From Propionicimonas paludicola (GTDB lineage: Bacteria; Actinomycetota; Actinomycetes; Propionibacteriales; Propionibacteriaceae): DNA of 64,000 nucleotides. Position 1 is the first letter of the stretch. Every line of letters starts with the position of its first letter. Shown piece by piece: positions 34,766 through 43,108 of this stretch. The stretch spans positions 2,604,001 through 2,668,000 of the forward strand of contig NZ_PDJC01000001.1 in NCBI RefSeq assembly GCF_002563675.1. The letters are read 5' to 3'. The notes beneath the pieces are model-generated. The model worked only from the letters and a program-made list of their open reading frames with translations. It was not told where the DNA came from and ran no database searches. The translations under genes and the position numbers were made by a program.

Positions 34766-35763
34766 GCCTCAATGAAGAAGGGCGAGCGAGCCGCCGCGTT
34801 GAGTAGTTCGAGCCGGCTGTCGTTGAGCTTCAGCAGCGAGATGGACGCACCGGCCATCTCGAGGCTGGTGGCGTACTCGCCGACGTAGTTCTTGGCGATC
34901 TCGATGCCGGCCGCGGCCAGGTTCTGGTGCACCCGGCGGTAGAGGACGTACAGCTCCTCCAGCGGGGTCGCGCCCAGGCCGTTGACCAGGACGGCCACCC
35001 GATCACCGGCGACCAGGGAGAGGTCGGCCATCAGCGGGGCCAGCAGGTGATCGGCGATCTCGTCGGCGCTCTCCAGCTCACCGCGGTGGATGCCCGGCTC
35101 GCCATGAATGCCGATGCCGATCTCCATCTCGCGCTCGGCCAGCTCGAAGCTCGGCTTGCCGGTGGTCGGCAGGATCGTCGGGGTCAGCCCCACACCCATG
35201 GTGGCGGTGTTCTCGACGATGTCCTGAGCCACAGCGGCCACCTCATCGAGGCTGTCGCCACGCTCGGCAGCGGCACCGGCCGCCTTGAACGCGAAGATGA
35301 TGCCGGCCACCCCGCGACGATCCGCGGCCCGCTCCTTCGGCTGGCTGGCGACGTCGTCGCAGCCCAGCACCGTCCGGGTCGGAATGCCCTCCAGCTCGGC
35401 CAGATCCACCGACAGGTCGAAGTTGAAGACGTCGCCGCCGTAGTTGCCATAGAGATACAGGACGCCCGCGCCGCCGTCGACGGCCTTGGTCGCCTCGAAC
35501 ACCTGGGCCGAAGACGGGGACGAGAAGACGTTGCCGATCGCGACGCCGTCGCACAGTCCCTTGCCGACGTAGCCCTTGAACAGCGGCAGGTGCCCCGAGC
35601 CGCCACCGGTGACGATGCCGACCTTGCCGGCCACCGGAGCGTCCGCCCGAACCAGGATCCGCGGGTCGTCACCCGGGGTCTTCACCAGGTCGGGGTGAGC
35701 GAGCAGGATGCCCTCGAGGAACTCGTCGACGAACCGGAGCGGCTCGTTGATGATCTTCTTCAT
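34762..35763 (-). CDS. dhaK: DhaK-type kinase subunit
   Basis: Substrate-binding subunit of a dihydroxyacetone or ketotetrose kinase. The 333-residue protein begins MKKIINEPLRFVDEFLEG and has VTGGGSGHLPLFKGYVGKG, AIGNVFSSPS, YLYGNYGGDVFNF and GIGIHGEPGIHRGEL, in which the histidine of GIHGEPG forms the covalent hemiaminal with the ketone substrate in the family. It overlaps the upstream permease by four bases and dhaL by four. Association with a sugar importer rather than a glycerol dehydrogenase suggests the substrate is imported, perhaps a tetrulose such as erythrulose; dihydroxyacetone itself is also possible. Confidence 0.92.
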   Translation of the reverse strand: MKKIINEPLRFVDEFLEGILLAHPDLVKTPGDDPRILVRADAPVAGKVGIVTGGGSGHLPLFKGYVGKGLCDGVAIGNVFSSPSSAQVFEATKAVDGGAGVLYLYGNYGGDVFNFDLSVDLAELEGIPTRTVLGCDDVASQPKERAADRRGVAGIIFAFKAAGAAAERGDSLDEVAAVAQDIVENTATMGVGLTPTILPTTGKPSFELAEREMEIGIGIHGEPGIHRGELESADEIADHLLAPLMADLSLVAGDRVAVLVNGLGATPLEELYVLYRRVHQNLAAAGIEIAKNYVGEYATSLEMAGASISLLKLNDSRLELLNAAARSPFFIEA

Positions 35764-36899
35764 TCTTGTTCCTTATCTTTCTTGATTGATCCGACCTGTG
35801 TCGTCTGCAATGAAGCTGAATCGGTTGTCACGGCGGGTTTGCGCAACTTGGGACGCGACCAGTTGATGGTGTCGAGGATCATCACCACGACCAGGATCAC
35901 GCCCTGTGCGATCGAGTACTGATAGGGCGAAAGCCGCAGTGCCGTGAACCCGCTGGCCACCACCTGAAGGGTGAGCGTGGCCAGCACCACCCCGGCCACC
36001 GTGGCGAAACCACCGTTGGGGTTGGTGCCACCGAGCACGGCGATCACGATCACCAGCAGCACATAGGACGCGCCGTAGTCGGCCGATGCGGTGGGGTTGC
36101 GGCACAGGAAGAGCACTCCAGCCAGGCCGGCCAACGTCCCACCGATCGTGTAGCTGGCGATCAGCACCGACCGGCTCGGGATCCCGGAGAACCGGGCGGC
36201 CACCGGATTGGCCCCCTGCAACTCAAGCTTGCGTCCCAGCGCAGTGCTCCGGACCACGGTAGCGATCACGATGGCCACCAGGATGAACACGATGAACAGC
36301 ATCGGCACCGGGCCGAGTGCGGTCTTGCCGAAGGTGGTCAGCGCGGCCGGTGCCCCATAGAGGGTCTTGCCGCCGGTCCACACGATGGCGATCCCATTGA
36401 GGATCTGCATGGTGGCCAGGGTGGCCAGGATCGGGGTGATCCCGACCAGGCTGATCAGCAAGCCGTTCAGCAGGCCGCAGGCAGCACCGACCAGCAGCCC
36501 GATCAGCACGAGCGGCACGGTCATCGACTGCCCCGTGGCCGGGTTGGACGCCGCCATCATCGTGAACAGCGTGGACATGGTCACCGCCGACAGGTTGGCG
36601 ATCGAGACCAGCGAAAGGTCGATCCCGCCGGTCAGCATGGCCAGCATCATGGCGATGGCGATCACGCCCACCTCGGGCGCTGCGACCATGATGTTCTGCA
36701 TGTTGATCGGGCCCAGGAAGATCTGCGGCCGCATGATCGCGAAGAAGGCGAAGGCCGCCACCAAGGCGATCAGCATCCGGGAGACGCCGCGATCCCGCAG
36801 GGTTCGTCCGACGGCCTCGGCGACCACCCGTCCGATCCGGTTGTTCATCGCCGCGAAGCTGTTCGCGCCGGTCTCGGGCTGTGCTTGCTCAGTCTTCAT
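35760..36899 (-). CDS. Sugar ABC transporter permease (RbsC family), second copy
   Basis: 379-residue integral membrane protein of the ribose/AI-2 type permease family (BPD_transp_2). Many hydrophobic helices; the conserved MMLAMLTGGIDLSLVSIANL near residue 85 and the C-terminal VIVIAVLGGTNPNGGFATV are family signatures. The first ~40 residues are polar, and the C-terminal ~25 residues are charged and cytosolic. It follows a paralogous permease gene with ATGA overlap; the pair forms a heteromeric channel with the ATPase at 37944. Substrate not deducible; context suggests a small polyol or ketose. Confidence 0.92.
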   Translation of the reverse strand: MKTEQAQPETGANSFAAMNNRIGRVVAEAVGRTLRDRGVSRMLIALVAAFAFFAIMRPQIFLGPINMQNIMVAAPEVGVIAIAMMLAMLTGGIDLSLVSIANLSAVTMSTLFTMMAASNPATGQSMTVPLVLIGLLVGAACGLLNGLLISLVGITPILATLATMQILNGIAIVWTGGKTLYGAPAALTTFGKTALGPVPMLFIVFILVAIVIATVVRSTALGRKLELQGANPVAARFSGIPSRSVLIASYTIGGTLAGLAGVLFLCRNPTASADYGASYVLLVIVIAVLGGTNPNGGFATVAGVVLATLTLQVVASGFTALRLSPYQYSIAQGVILVVVMILDTINWSRPKLRKPAVTTDSASLQTTQVGSIKKDKEQE

Positions 36900-37942
36900 G
36901 ACACCTTCTCCAGCTCTGGCCCGGCGGCTTCGACCGCGTCGTCCACTGTGTGAATGCGCTGCGAGTTGCGCCGGGCACTGACCGCCTGGACGCCCACGCC
37001 CAGGATCAGCAGCAGACCGACCGCCGCCCGCAGCCAGGCGCTCGGGACGCCGACCAACAACAGACTGTTGTTGATCACCTGAATCAGCAGCACGCCCAAC
37101 ACGGTTCCCAGCACGGAGCCGCGTCCGCCGAAGATGGACGCCCCGCCCAACACCACGGCCGCGATGATGTCCAGCTCGCCGCCGACCAGATCCTGGGGGT
37201 TGGCGCTGCGGCTCATCACCACATAGGCAACCCCGCCGATGGCGGCCACCATGCCGACCAGCACGTAGATCAACAGCTGAGTGCGGACCACCCGGATGCC
37301 GGCCCGACGAGCGCCTTCGACGTCACCGCCGATGGCGTACAGGGCTCGTCCGAACATCGTGAACTTCAGCACCGCCCAGATGGCGATGGCGATCGCGATC
37401 GACAGCAGCACCAGCACGTGCAGGTAGGCCCGTCCGGCGCCGGTGGTCAGTTCGACCACGTTGACCGCAGAGAGTGCGGCCATCGAGGCCGGCAGGCTCG
37501 GGTAGTAGCGCGTGCCGACGTAAACCAGCATGGCGCCGAAGAAGATGCCCTGGGTGCCCAGAGTGACGATCAGGGTGGGCAGCCGGAACTTGGCGATCAC
37601 GAAGCCGTTCACCAAGCCGAGCAGTCCGCCGATGATGATGGCCATCCCGAAGATGGCCGGCAGCCCCGGATCGAAGCCGGTCTTCAGGCAGATGGTCACC
37701 GCCGTGTAGGCCGAGCCGATCGCCACCACCGGGAACGAGACGTCGATGCCGCCGGAGATGATCACCAGAAGGACGGCCAGGGCCAGGATCATCGGGACGG
37801 TGGCCGCCCGCAGGATTGAGAACGCGGTGTTGACGCTGAAGAACACCGGGTTGAGCAGGGACATGCCGAGGACGACCACGAGCAGGATCAGCGCCAGGCT
37901 GCCCTCGTTGTTGGCGCCCCGGAACTTGCGAAGGAGCTGCAT
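36896..37942 (-). CDS. Sugar ABC transporter permease (RbsC family), first copy
   Basis: 348-residue membrane protein of the same family as its downstream neighbour: LALAVLLVIISGGIDVSFPV near residue 60, GGLLGLVNGFVIAKFRLP, ALYAIGGDVEGARRAGI, and AAVVLGGASIFGGRGSVLG near residue 275. It starts one base after the ATPase stop and overlaps the second permease. Two different permeases in one operon suggest a heterodimer, as in the AI-2 importer (LsrC/LsrD) and some polyol importers. Confidence 0.92.
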   Translation of the reverse strand: MQLLRKFRGANNEGSLALILLVVVLGMSLLNPVFFSVNTAFSILRAATVPMILALAVLLVIISGGIDVSFPVVAIGSAYTAVTICLKTGFDPGLPAIFGMAIIIGGLLGLVNGFVIAKFRLPTLIVTLGTQGIFFGAMLVYVGTRYYPSLPASMAALSAVNVVELTTGAGRAYLHVLVLLSIAIAIAIWAVLKFTMFGRALYAIGGDVEGARRAGIRVVRTQLLIYVLVGMVAAIGGVAYVVMSRSANPQDLVGGELDIIAAVVLGGASIFGGRGSVLGTVLGVLLIQVINNSLLLVGVPSAWLRAAVGLLLILGVGVQAVSARRNSQRIHTVDDAVEAAGPELEKVS

Positions 37943-37943
37943 A

Positions 37944-39479
37944 TCAGACCGCCATGCTTTCCTGGATCGACTCCTCGGTTACCTGATCGGCAACCAACTC
38001 ACGCGTGATCTGCCCGTGAGCCACCACCAGGACGCGGTGGCAGCAGGCGACGAGCTCATTGGTGTCGTCGGAGATGATCACGACGGCCATTCCCCGCTCT
38101 GCCTGAATCCGCAGCAGGTCGAGGATCTGAGCCTTCGAGCCGACGTCCACGCCGACGGTCGGGCCGTTGAGAATGAGCACCTTGGGATCAGTGGCCAGCC
38201 ACTTGGCCAGCACCACTCGCTGCGCGTTTCCGCCCGACAGCGCCCGGACCGCCCGGTTCGGGTGCGGCGCGTGGATCTTGAGCTGATCGAAGAAGTGGGT
38301 GATCGTCTTCCAGATCCGCGCGCGATCCAGCAGCTTCCACCAGTTGCGGTGCTCGTCGAGCGAGGCCGCGATGATGTTGTCGGCGATCGGCTTCTCCAGG
38401 AACAGGCCCTGGGTGAGCCGATCCTCGGGGACGTAGCCGATGCCGGCCGCCACGGCATCCTGGATGTTGCGGACGCGCACCGGGGCTCCGTCGATCGCGA
38501 TCGTGCCGGACTTGGCCGGCAGTACTCCGAAAATCGACTCGGCCAACTCCGTGCGTCCGGATCCCAGCAGGCCGGTGACGCCGACGATCTCGCCCTTGCC
38601 GACCTGGAAGGAGACATCCCGGAAGGCGCCGGGCAAGGTCAGCCCGCGCACCTCGAGGGCCGGGGTCGCGGCCTGGTCGAAGTCGGGCACCCGCCGGGAC
38701 TCCTCGACGTCGCTTCCGGTCATGTGCCGGGCGATCGAGCGCCGGTCGAAGTCGGCGGCCGGGCCGGAGATGACCACTCGTCCCGAACGCATGATGGTGA
38801 GCCGCTGGGAGATGGCCAGCACCTCTTGCAGCTTGTGGGAGACGAAAACTAGGGCCACGCCGCGGGCCCGCAGCCGCTCGACGACGGTGAAGAGATGCTC
38901 CACCTCGGAGTGGGTCAGGGCCGTGGTCGGCTCGTCCATGATGATCACCCGGGCATCGCTGACCAGAGCCCGGCAGATCGCGGTGAGCTGCCGATCGGCC
39001 ACCGACAGGTTCTCGACGTCGGCGCCCAGATCCAGATCGAGCTGCAACTCCTCGACGATGGCCCGCGCCTTCTCGCGAGCCTCGGCGGCCCGGTAGAGCT
39101 TCTGCTTGGCGGCCACCGCGGAGGTGAGCACGATGTTCTCGGCCACCGTCAGGTTCCCGAATAGGGAGAAGTCCTGGTAGATCACCTGGATCCCGCTCTG
39201 GATGGCCGAGGTGGTGTTCATCCGGGTGTGGACGACACCGTCCACCTCGATCTCGCCGGAGTCGGGACGCTCGGCGCCGGAGATCATTTTGATCAGCGTG
39301 GACTTGCCACAGCCGTTCTCGCCGGCCAGGCAGTGCACCTCGCCGGGGAGCAGGTCCAGCGAGACATCATCCAGAGCCTGGACGCCGCCGAATCGCTTCG
39401 AAATGTGTCGGGCCTGCAGGACCGGGGGCTGCCCGGCCGCGACCCAGGGTTGGGTTGCTGGTGCTGTCGTGGAACTCAT
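37944..39479 (-). CDS. Sugar ABC transporter ATP-binding protein (RbsA family)
   Basis: 511-residue double ATPase. Start at ATG 39479 (MSSTTAPATQPWV), with extension to 39530 judged unlikely. The first cassette has Walker A LAGENGCGKSTLIKM, signature region NLSVADRQLTAICRAL and Walker B VIIMDEPTTAL. The second has the degenerate Walker A TGLLGSGRTELAESIFG and the signature ALSGGNAQRVVLAKWL, with Walker B VLILNGPTVGVDVG, in which the usual D-E pair is changed (N-G), as is common in RbsA/MglA-type proteins whose second site is modified. Drives the two permeases. Confidence 0.93.
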   Translation of the reverse strand: MSSTTAPATQPWVAAGQPPVLQARHISKRFGGVQALDDVSLDLLPGEVHCLAGENGCGKSTLIKMISGAERPDSGEIEVDGVVHTRMNTTSAIQSGIQVIYQDFSLFGNLTVAENIVLTSAVAAKQKLYRAAEAREKARAIVEELQLDLDLGADVENLSVADRQLTAICRALVSDARVIIMDEPTTALTHSEVEHLFTVVERLRARGVALVFVSHKLQEVLAISQRLTIMRSGRVVISGPAADFDRRSIARHMTGSDVEESRRVPDFDQAATPALEVRGLTLPGAFRDVSFQVGKGEIVGVTGLLGSGRTELAESIFGVLPAKSGTIAIDGAPVRVRNIQDAVAAGIGYVPEDRLTQGLFLEKPIADNIIAASLDEHRNWWKLLDRARIWKTITHFFDQLKIHAPHPNRAVRALSGGNAQRVVLAKWLATDPKVLILNGPTVGVDVGSKAQILDLLRIQAERGMAVVIISDDTNELVACCHRVLVVAHGQITRELVADQVTEESIQESMAV

Positions 39480-39557
39480 CGTGAGCTTCTGTTCTCTTTG
39501 GGTTGGTTCCGGGGCGTGCCGCCTGGACACGCCCCGGAGCCGGTTAGCGCTGAGTGA

Positions 39558-40601
39558 CTAGAACTGGTACTGCTTCGCGCTTTCCTTATCGGCCGCCACC
39601 TGAGCGGTGCCCACGAAGACGTTCGTCTGTCCGGCCATCGGCTGCAGGTTCTCGTAGCCCTTGATGCCCAGGTCGGTGCCAGCGGTGATCTTGCCGCCCT
39701 CGGAGAGGATCTTGGCGATCTGCAGCTGGGCCTCGCCGGCCAGCGCCGGATCCCAGAAGAAGATCTTGTCGATCGAGCCGTCCTCGAGGTACTGGCTGGC
39801 CACCGACGGAATCGAGGTGCCCATCACGCAGACCTTGTCCTGCAGACCGGCTTCCTTGACCGCCCGAGCGATGCCGGGGACGTCATTGCCGGCCGAGCCC
39901 TGGAAGCCCGCGATATCGGGGTACTTGGCCAGGATCTCGCGAGCCCGCTGGTAGGCGGTCTCCTGGTTGTCGGTGCTCTCGATCGGGGTCTCGACCCGCT
40001 TCATGTCGGGCAGGTTCTTGGTCTGGTAGTCATAGGCCGCACCGACCCACTCCATGTGCGTCTTGGCGGTCAGGCCACCGACGAACTGGACGTACTTGCC
40101 CTTGCCCTTCATGCACTCGCCGAGGTTCTTCATGATGTCCGAGCCATAGGCCGCGTTATCGAAGGCCTCGATGTCGATGTCGACGTTCTTCATGCCGGTG
40201 GCCTCGTGGGAGACCACGATGATGCCCTGTTCGCGAGCCTTGGCCAGTGCGCTCTCCAGCGCCTCCGGCGAGTTCGGGACGACAGTGATCGCGGTCGGGC
40301 GCTGGGCGATCAGGTCTTCGATGATCTTGACCTGCTTCTCCGGAGCCACGTCGTCGGCGCCCTCCTGGCGGGCGTCGATCTTGGTGCGCTCGGCGAAGGC
40401 CTTGACGCCTTCGGCCATCCGCTGGAACCACGGGATGGTCTGCGCCTTGACGACGGTCACCATCACCTTTTCACCGGCCGGAGCGGCCGACGAGGCGGCG
40501 CCGGATGCGGACGGGGCAGCCTCGCCGACCGTCGTGCAACCAACCACCGAGAAGGACAGCCCGACCGCGAGAACGGCGGCGGGCATGAACCTGCGCTTCA
40601 T
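39558..40601 (-). CDS. Sugar ABC transporter substrate-binding lipoprotein (RbsB family)
   Basis: 347-residue lipoprotein; ATG 40601 (MKRRFMPAAVLAVGL) gives a clean signal peptide with lipobox VVGC (Cys22). Mature protein: Ser/Ala linker, then a periplasmic-binding type I fold (VMVTVVKAQTIPWFQRMAEG, IEDLIAQRPTAITVVPNSPE, GIIVVSHEATGMKNVDID, GFQGSAGNDVPGIARAV). The pattern is close to AI-2/LsrB-like and rhamnose-type binding proteins. It is the first gene of the leftward operon, facing the DeoR regulator across a ~325-bp control region. Confidence 0.92.
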   Translation of the reverse strand: MKRRFMPAAVLAVGLSFSVVGCTTVGEAAPSASGAASSAAPAGEKVMVTVVKAQTIPWFQRMAEGVKAFAERTKIDARQEGADDVAPEKQVKIIEDLIAQRPTAITVVPNSPEALESALAKAREQGIIVVSHEATGMKNVDIDIEAFDNAAYGSDIMKNLGECMKGKGKYVQFVGGLTAKTHMEWVGAAYDYQTKNLPDMKRVETPIESTDNQETAYQRAREILAKYPDIAGFQGSAGNDVPGIARAVKEAGLQDKVCVMGTSIPSVASQYLEDGSIDKIFFWDPALAGEAQLQIAKILSEGGKITAGTDLGIKGYENLQPMAGQTNVFVGTAQVAADKESAKQYQF

Positions 40602-40699
40602 AGGAACTCCTTTGTCCAAAGCCTGGTTTGGGGGCTGCACGAGCCTTCATGCCGCGCCCCATTGCGGTGGACGCTAGCCCCTGCGCCACCCCCGGGTCA

Positions 40700-40890
40700 A
40701 GCGAAAACGTGCACAATCTTGCGCTACATCGCGCAAAACGCGCGAAGGGCCATCTTTCGAACGCGCAACCACTTCGCTGGACCGTGCGGTGTGCGCGCGG
40801 GGGGCGCTTCATTTCGTGCGAGGGCGGGTCTGGCTTGCAGTACGGTTGCTGATGCACGATTTCGCGCGCTTGCTGCGCGCGGACGCTAGT
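40700..40890. promoter_or_regulatory. Divergent control region with candidate DeoR operators
   Basis: The gap between the binding-protein gene and deoR holds TTGCGC-tacatc-GCGCAA (40719-40736), a perfect 6+6 dyad, and GCGCGC-ttgct-GCGCGC (40864-40880). TTTCG-containing steps (around 40696, 40755, 40812 and 40859) recur on both strands. These are plausible operator parts for the DeoR protein encoded next door. No promoter hexamers can be named with confidence. Confidence 0.45.
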
Positions 40891-40927
40891 CGGGCTAGCC
40901 TTTGCAGCAAGACGGATGAGGAGGGAC

Positions 40928-41689
40928 ATGTCTCGGCAAGCGGAGATCGTGGAGGTGCTCAGCGACCACGGCTTCCAGTCGGTGCGTGATCTCGCGCAGG
41001 CCTTTGGGGTCACTGAATCCACTATCCGTCGCGACCTTGAGCAGCTGGAGTCGATGGATCTGATCCGGCGCACGCATGGCGGGGCCACCCCGATCAAGCA
41101 GTCGGAGACACCACACCACTTCAAAGAGGAACTGCACCGTCAGGAGAAGGCGGCGATCGGCAAAGCCATGGCCGAGCGAGTCCTCGAGGGCCAGACCATC
41201 CTGCTCGACGGCGGGACCACCACGCTCGAAGTCGCGCGCAACCTGAACCACCAGCGAGTCACCGTCGTCACCAACGATCTGAGGGTCGGCCTGGAGATTG
41301 CGCGAAAACGATCAATGCACTTGGTGTTCATCGGCGGCGAGCTGCTGCCGAACCTCTACACCATGTGGGGGCCGACCTCAGTGCAGCAGTTGGCCAACCT
41401 CCGGGTCGATGTGGCCATCTTTGGATCGGACACCGTCTCCGAGGACGGGCTGTACCACGCCAACAGCTACGAGCTGGAGCTGAAGCGCGTCATGCGCTCG
41501 GTGGCCAAGGAGGCCTTCTTCGTGGCCGACAGCTCCAAGTTCGGCCGCGAAGCCCTGTTCAAAGTCTTCGCCATCGACGACTTCACCGCCGGCATCACCG
41601 ATGACCTGCTCGACCCGCTGCGGGCGTCCCGGTTCCCGATCCCGATCATCCAGGCCAACGTGAGCCGAGCCGACCAGCCCGGTCGCTAG
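40928..41689 (+). CDS. DeoR-family transcriptional regulator
   Basis: 253-residue regulator. ATG 40928 is preferred because AGGAGG lies five bases before it; an in-frame ATG at 40916 adds four residues. N-terminal winged helix (RQAEIVEVLSDHGFQSVRDL, then FGVTESTIRRDLEQLE) is the DeoR HTH. The C-terminal sugar-phosphate-sensing domain has ILLDGGTTTLEVARNL, VTNDLRVGLEIARKR, VFIGGELL and IFGSDTVSEDGLY, and VADSSKFG. Likely represses the divergent ABC-dhaKL operon until a phosphorylated sugar binds. Confidence 0.94.
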   Translation: MSRQAEIVEVLSDHGFQSVRDLAQAFGVTESTIRRDLEQLESMDLIRRTHGGATPIKQSETPHHFKEELHRQEKAAIGKAMAERVLEGQTILLDGGTTTLEVARNLNHQRVTVVTNDLRVGLEIARKRSMHLVFIGGELLPNLYTMWGPTSVQQLANLRVDVAIFGSDTVSEDGLYHANSYELELKRVMRSVAKEAFFVADSSKFGREALFKVFAIDDFTAGITDDLLDPLRASRFPIPIIQANVSRADQPGR

Positions 41690-41703
41690 TCCCCCGCCTC
41701 ATC

Positions 41704-41768
41704 GGGGACGGTTCCACAACCGTCCACCCTTGTCCCCGCGACTGGTGGGGACGGCTCCACAACGTCCG
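41704..41768. terminator. GGGGACGGTTCC-type hairpins between convergent genes
   Basis: GGACGGT-tccaca-ACCGTCC (within 41706-41725) is followed by a second related unit, GGGGACGGCTCCACAACGTCC. It lies between deoR (rightward) and the DUF1003 gene (leftward), so it can end transcripts from both sides. The same sequence family recurs at 45785, 45927 and 51266. Confidence 0.75.
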
Positions 41769-41770
41769 AG

Positions 41771-42244
41771 CTAGGCCTTCGGCGGGAACTCCCCGACCCC
41801 TGGAGTCTGCGCGGTCACATGCCGATGGATCTCGTCGAGAAGATCGGTGTTGCGCTTCACCTCTTGGATCAGCTGCAGGTTCTGCGCCAGCAGGTCCTTG
41901 ATGTCGTCGGTGTTGTGCTCGGTGTGGATCGCGATCTCGGACGCGATGGCGTCCGACCGCTTGGCGGCGATCAGCAGCGCCGCCGCCTGCACCCCGGCCA
42001 TCATCGACAAGAACAGGTTCAGCAGGATGTAGGGGTACGGATCGAAGCCGTGCGGCCCACCGATCGCCAGCACCGTGTTGACGATCACCCAGCCGATCAT
42101 CACGGCGAAGAACCCGAAGACGAATGGCCACGATCCCATGGCATTGCGCATCCGGTCGGCGGCTCGCTCGCCGAGGGTGAGTTGGTCTCCCGAGCGGACG
42201 CCCGGATGCTTGTGCCAGTGAGTCTGCCAGCCCTTGTTACTCAT
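41771..42244 (-). CDS. DUF1003 membrane protein
   Basis: 157-residue protein of the DUF1003 family: soluble start (LTLGERAADRMRNAMGSW), two membrane helices (~residues 42-62 and 73-93) with the conserved FDPYPYILLNLFLSMMAG in the second, and RSDAIASEIAIHTEHNTDDI leading to a coiled-coil tail (LLAQNLQLIQEVKRNTDLLDEI in outline, ~residues 118-139). Found in many bacteria, function unknown. No operon partners: it converges with deoR and is separated by 52 bases from the SDR gene tail. Confidence 0.9.
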   Translation of the reverse strand: MSNKGWQTHWHKHPGVRSGDQLTLGERAADRMRNAMGSWPFVFGFFAVMIGWVIVNTVLAIGGPHGFDPYPYILLNLFLSMMAGVQAAALLIAAKRSDAIASEIAIHTEHNTDDIKDLLAQNLQLIQEVKRNTDLLDEIHRHVTAQTPGVGEFPPKA

Positions 42245-42296
42245 GCACCGAGTATCCGCCGCGACTGGTCACAACCGGTGGCGGAGCACCGGCGAA

Positions 42297-43007
42297 CTAC
42301 CACCCGAGCTCGCCGTCGTCCTCCTGGAAGGTGCCGGTCGGTCCGTCGGAGCCGATGCAGGCCAGCCGCGCCACCACCTTTGCGCTCTCGGCGGCCGGAC
42401 GACCCGGGTGGCTCTTCGGATCGCCGCCACCCAACGAGGTCTGGGTGATTCCCGGCTCGACGGCGTTGATCCGCAGCTGCGGATAGCTCAGCGCGTACTG
42501 GACGGTGATCATCGACACCGCGGCCTTGCTCGAGCCGTAGGCGATCGAGCGGAAGTGCGAGGCTGGCCGGGACGGCTCGTGGGTGGCCCAGAACGAGCCG
42601 AGGGCACTGGAGATGTTCACGATCACCGGGTTGGACGAACGCTGCAGCAGCGGCAGCGCGGCCTCGGTGACCCGGATGATCCCGACGGCATTGGTGTCGA
42701 ATACCTCCAGGACGCTCGGTCCGTCCAGAGCCTCCGAGCCGCCGGCGCCCCGACGCGCGATGCCGGCGTTGTTCACCAGGACATCCAGCCCGGTTCCGGA
42801 GGCCTCGATCGCGGCCAGCGCGGCGGCGACGGACGCGTCGTCGGTGACGTCGAGCTGGACGAAGCGCGCCCCGAGCTCGTCCGCTGCCGCCTGTCCGCGG
42901 GCTTCGTCGCGGGCGCCGAGCCACACCGTGTGGCCTGCCTCGACGAGGAGTCTTGCCGTTTGCTTGCCGAGGCCTGTGTTCGCCCCGGTGATCAGTGTTG
43001 TGGTCAT
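42297..43007 (-). CDS. Short-chain dehydrogenase/reductase
   Basis: 236-residue NAD(P)-dependent oxidoreductase. Start ATG 43007 (MTTTLITGANTGLGKQTARL), where TGANTGLG is the cofactor loop; then LDVLVNNAGIARRG, and the catalytic pair in AYGSSKAAV (Y-x3-K) after the SSALGSF serine. The substrate is not predictable. It is divergent from an XRE-type regulator gene starting at 43109, a common arrangement in actinobacteria in which the regulator controls the reductase. Confidence 0.93.
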   Translation of the reverse strand: MTTTLITGANTGLGKQTARLLVEAGHTVWLGARDEARGQAAADELGARFVQLDVTDDASVAAALAAIEASGTGLDVLVNNAGIARRGAGGSEALDGPSVLEVFDTNAVGIIRVTEAALPLLQRSSNPVIVNISSALGSFWATHEPSRPASHFRSIAYGSSKAAVSMITVQYALSYPQLRINAVEPGITQTSLGGGDPKSHPGRPAAESAKVVARLACIGSDGPTGTFQEDDGELGW

Positions 43008-43108
43008 GGTTCGATGATTGGCCGCCAACCTCAGCGCAACCAGGTCCCTGATTGTCGTAGGACTGACAGGGCCAGGACGTCCGCTCGCACAGCGCGCAGA
43101 ATGGAGCG

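Noticed and set aside
34127-35763. PTS-dependent dihydroxyacetone kinase (DhaKLM)
   Set aside because: No DhaM, EI or HPr-like gene is present in the operon; the kinase more likely uses ATP.
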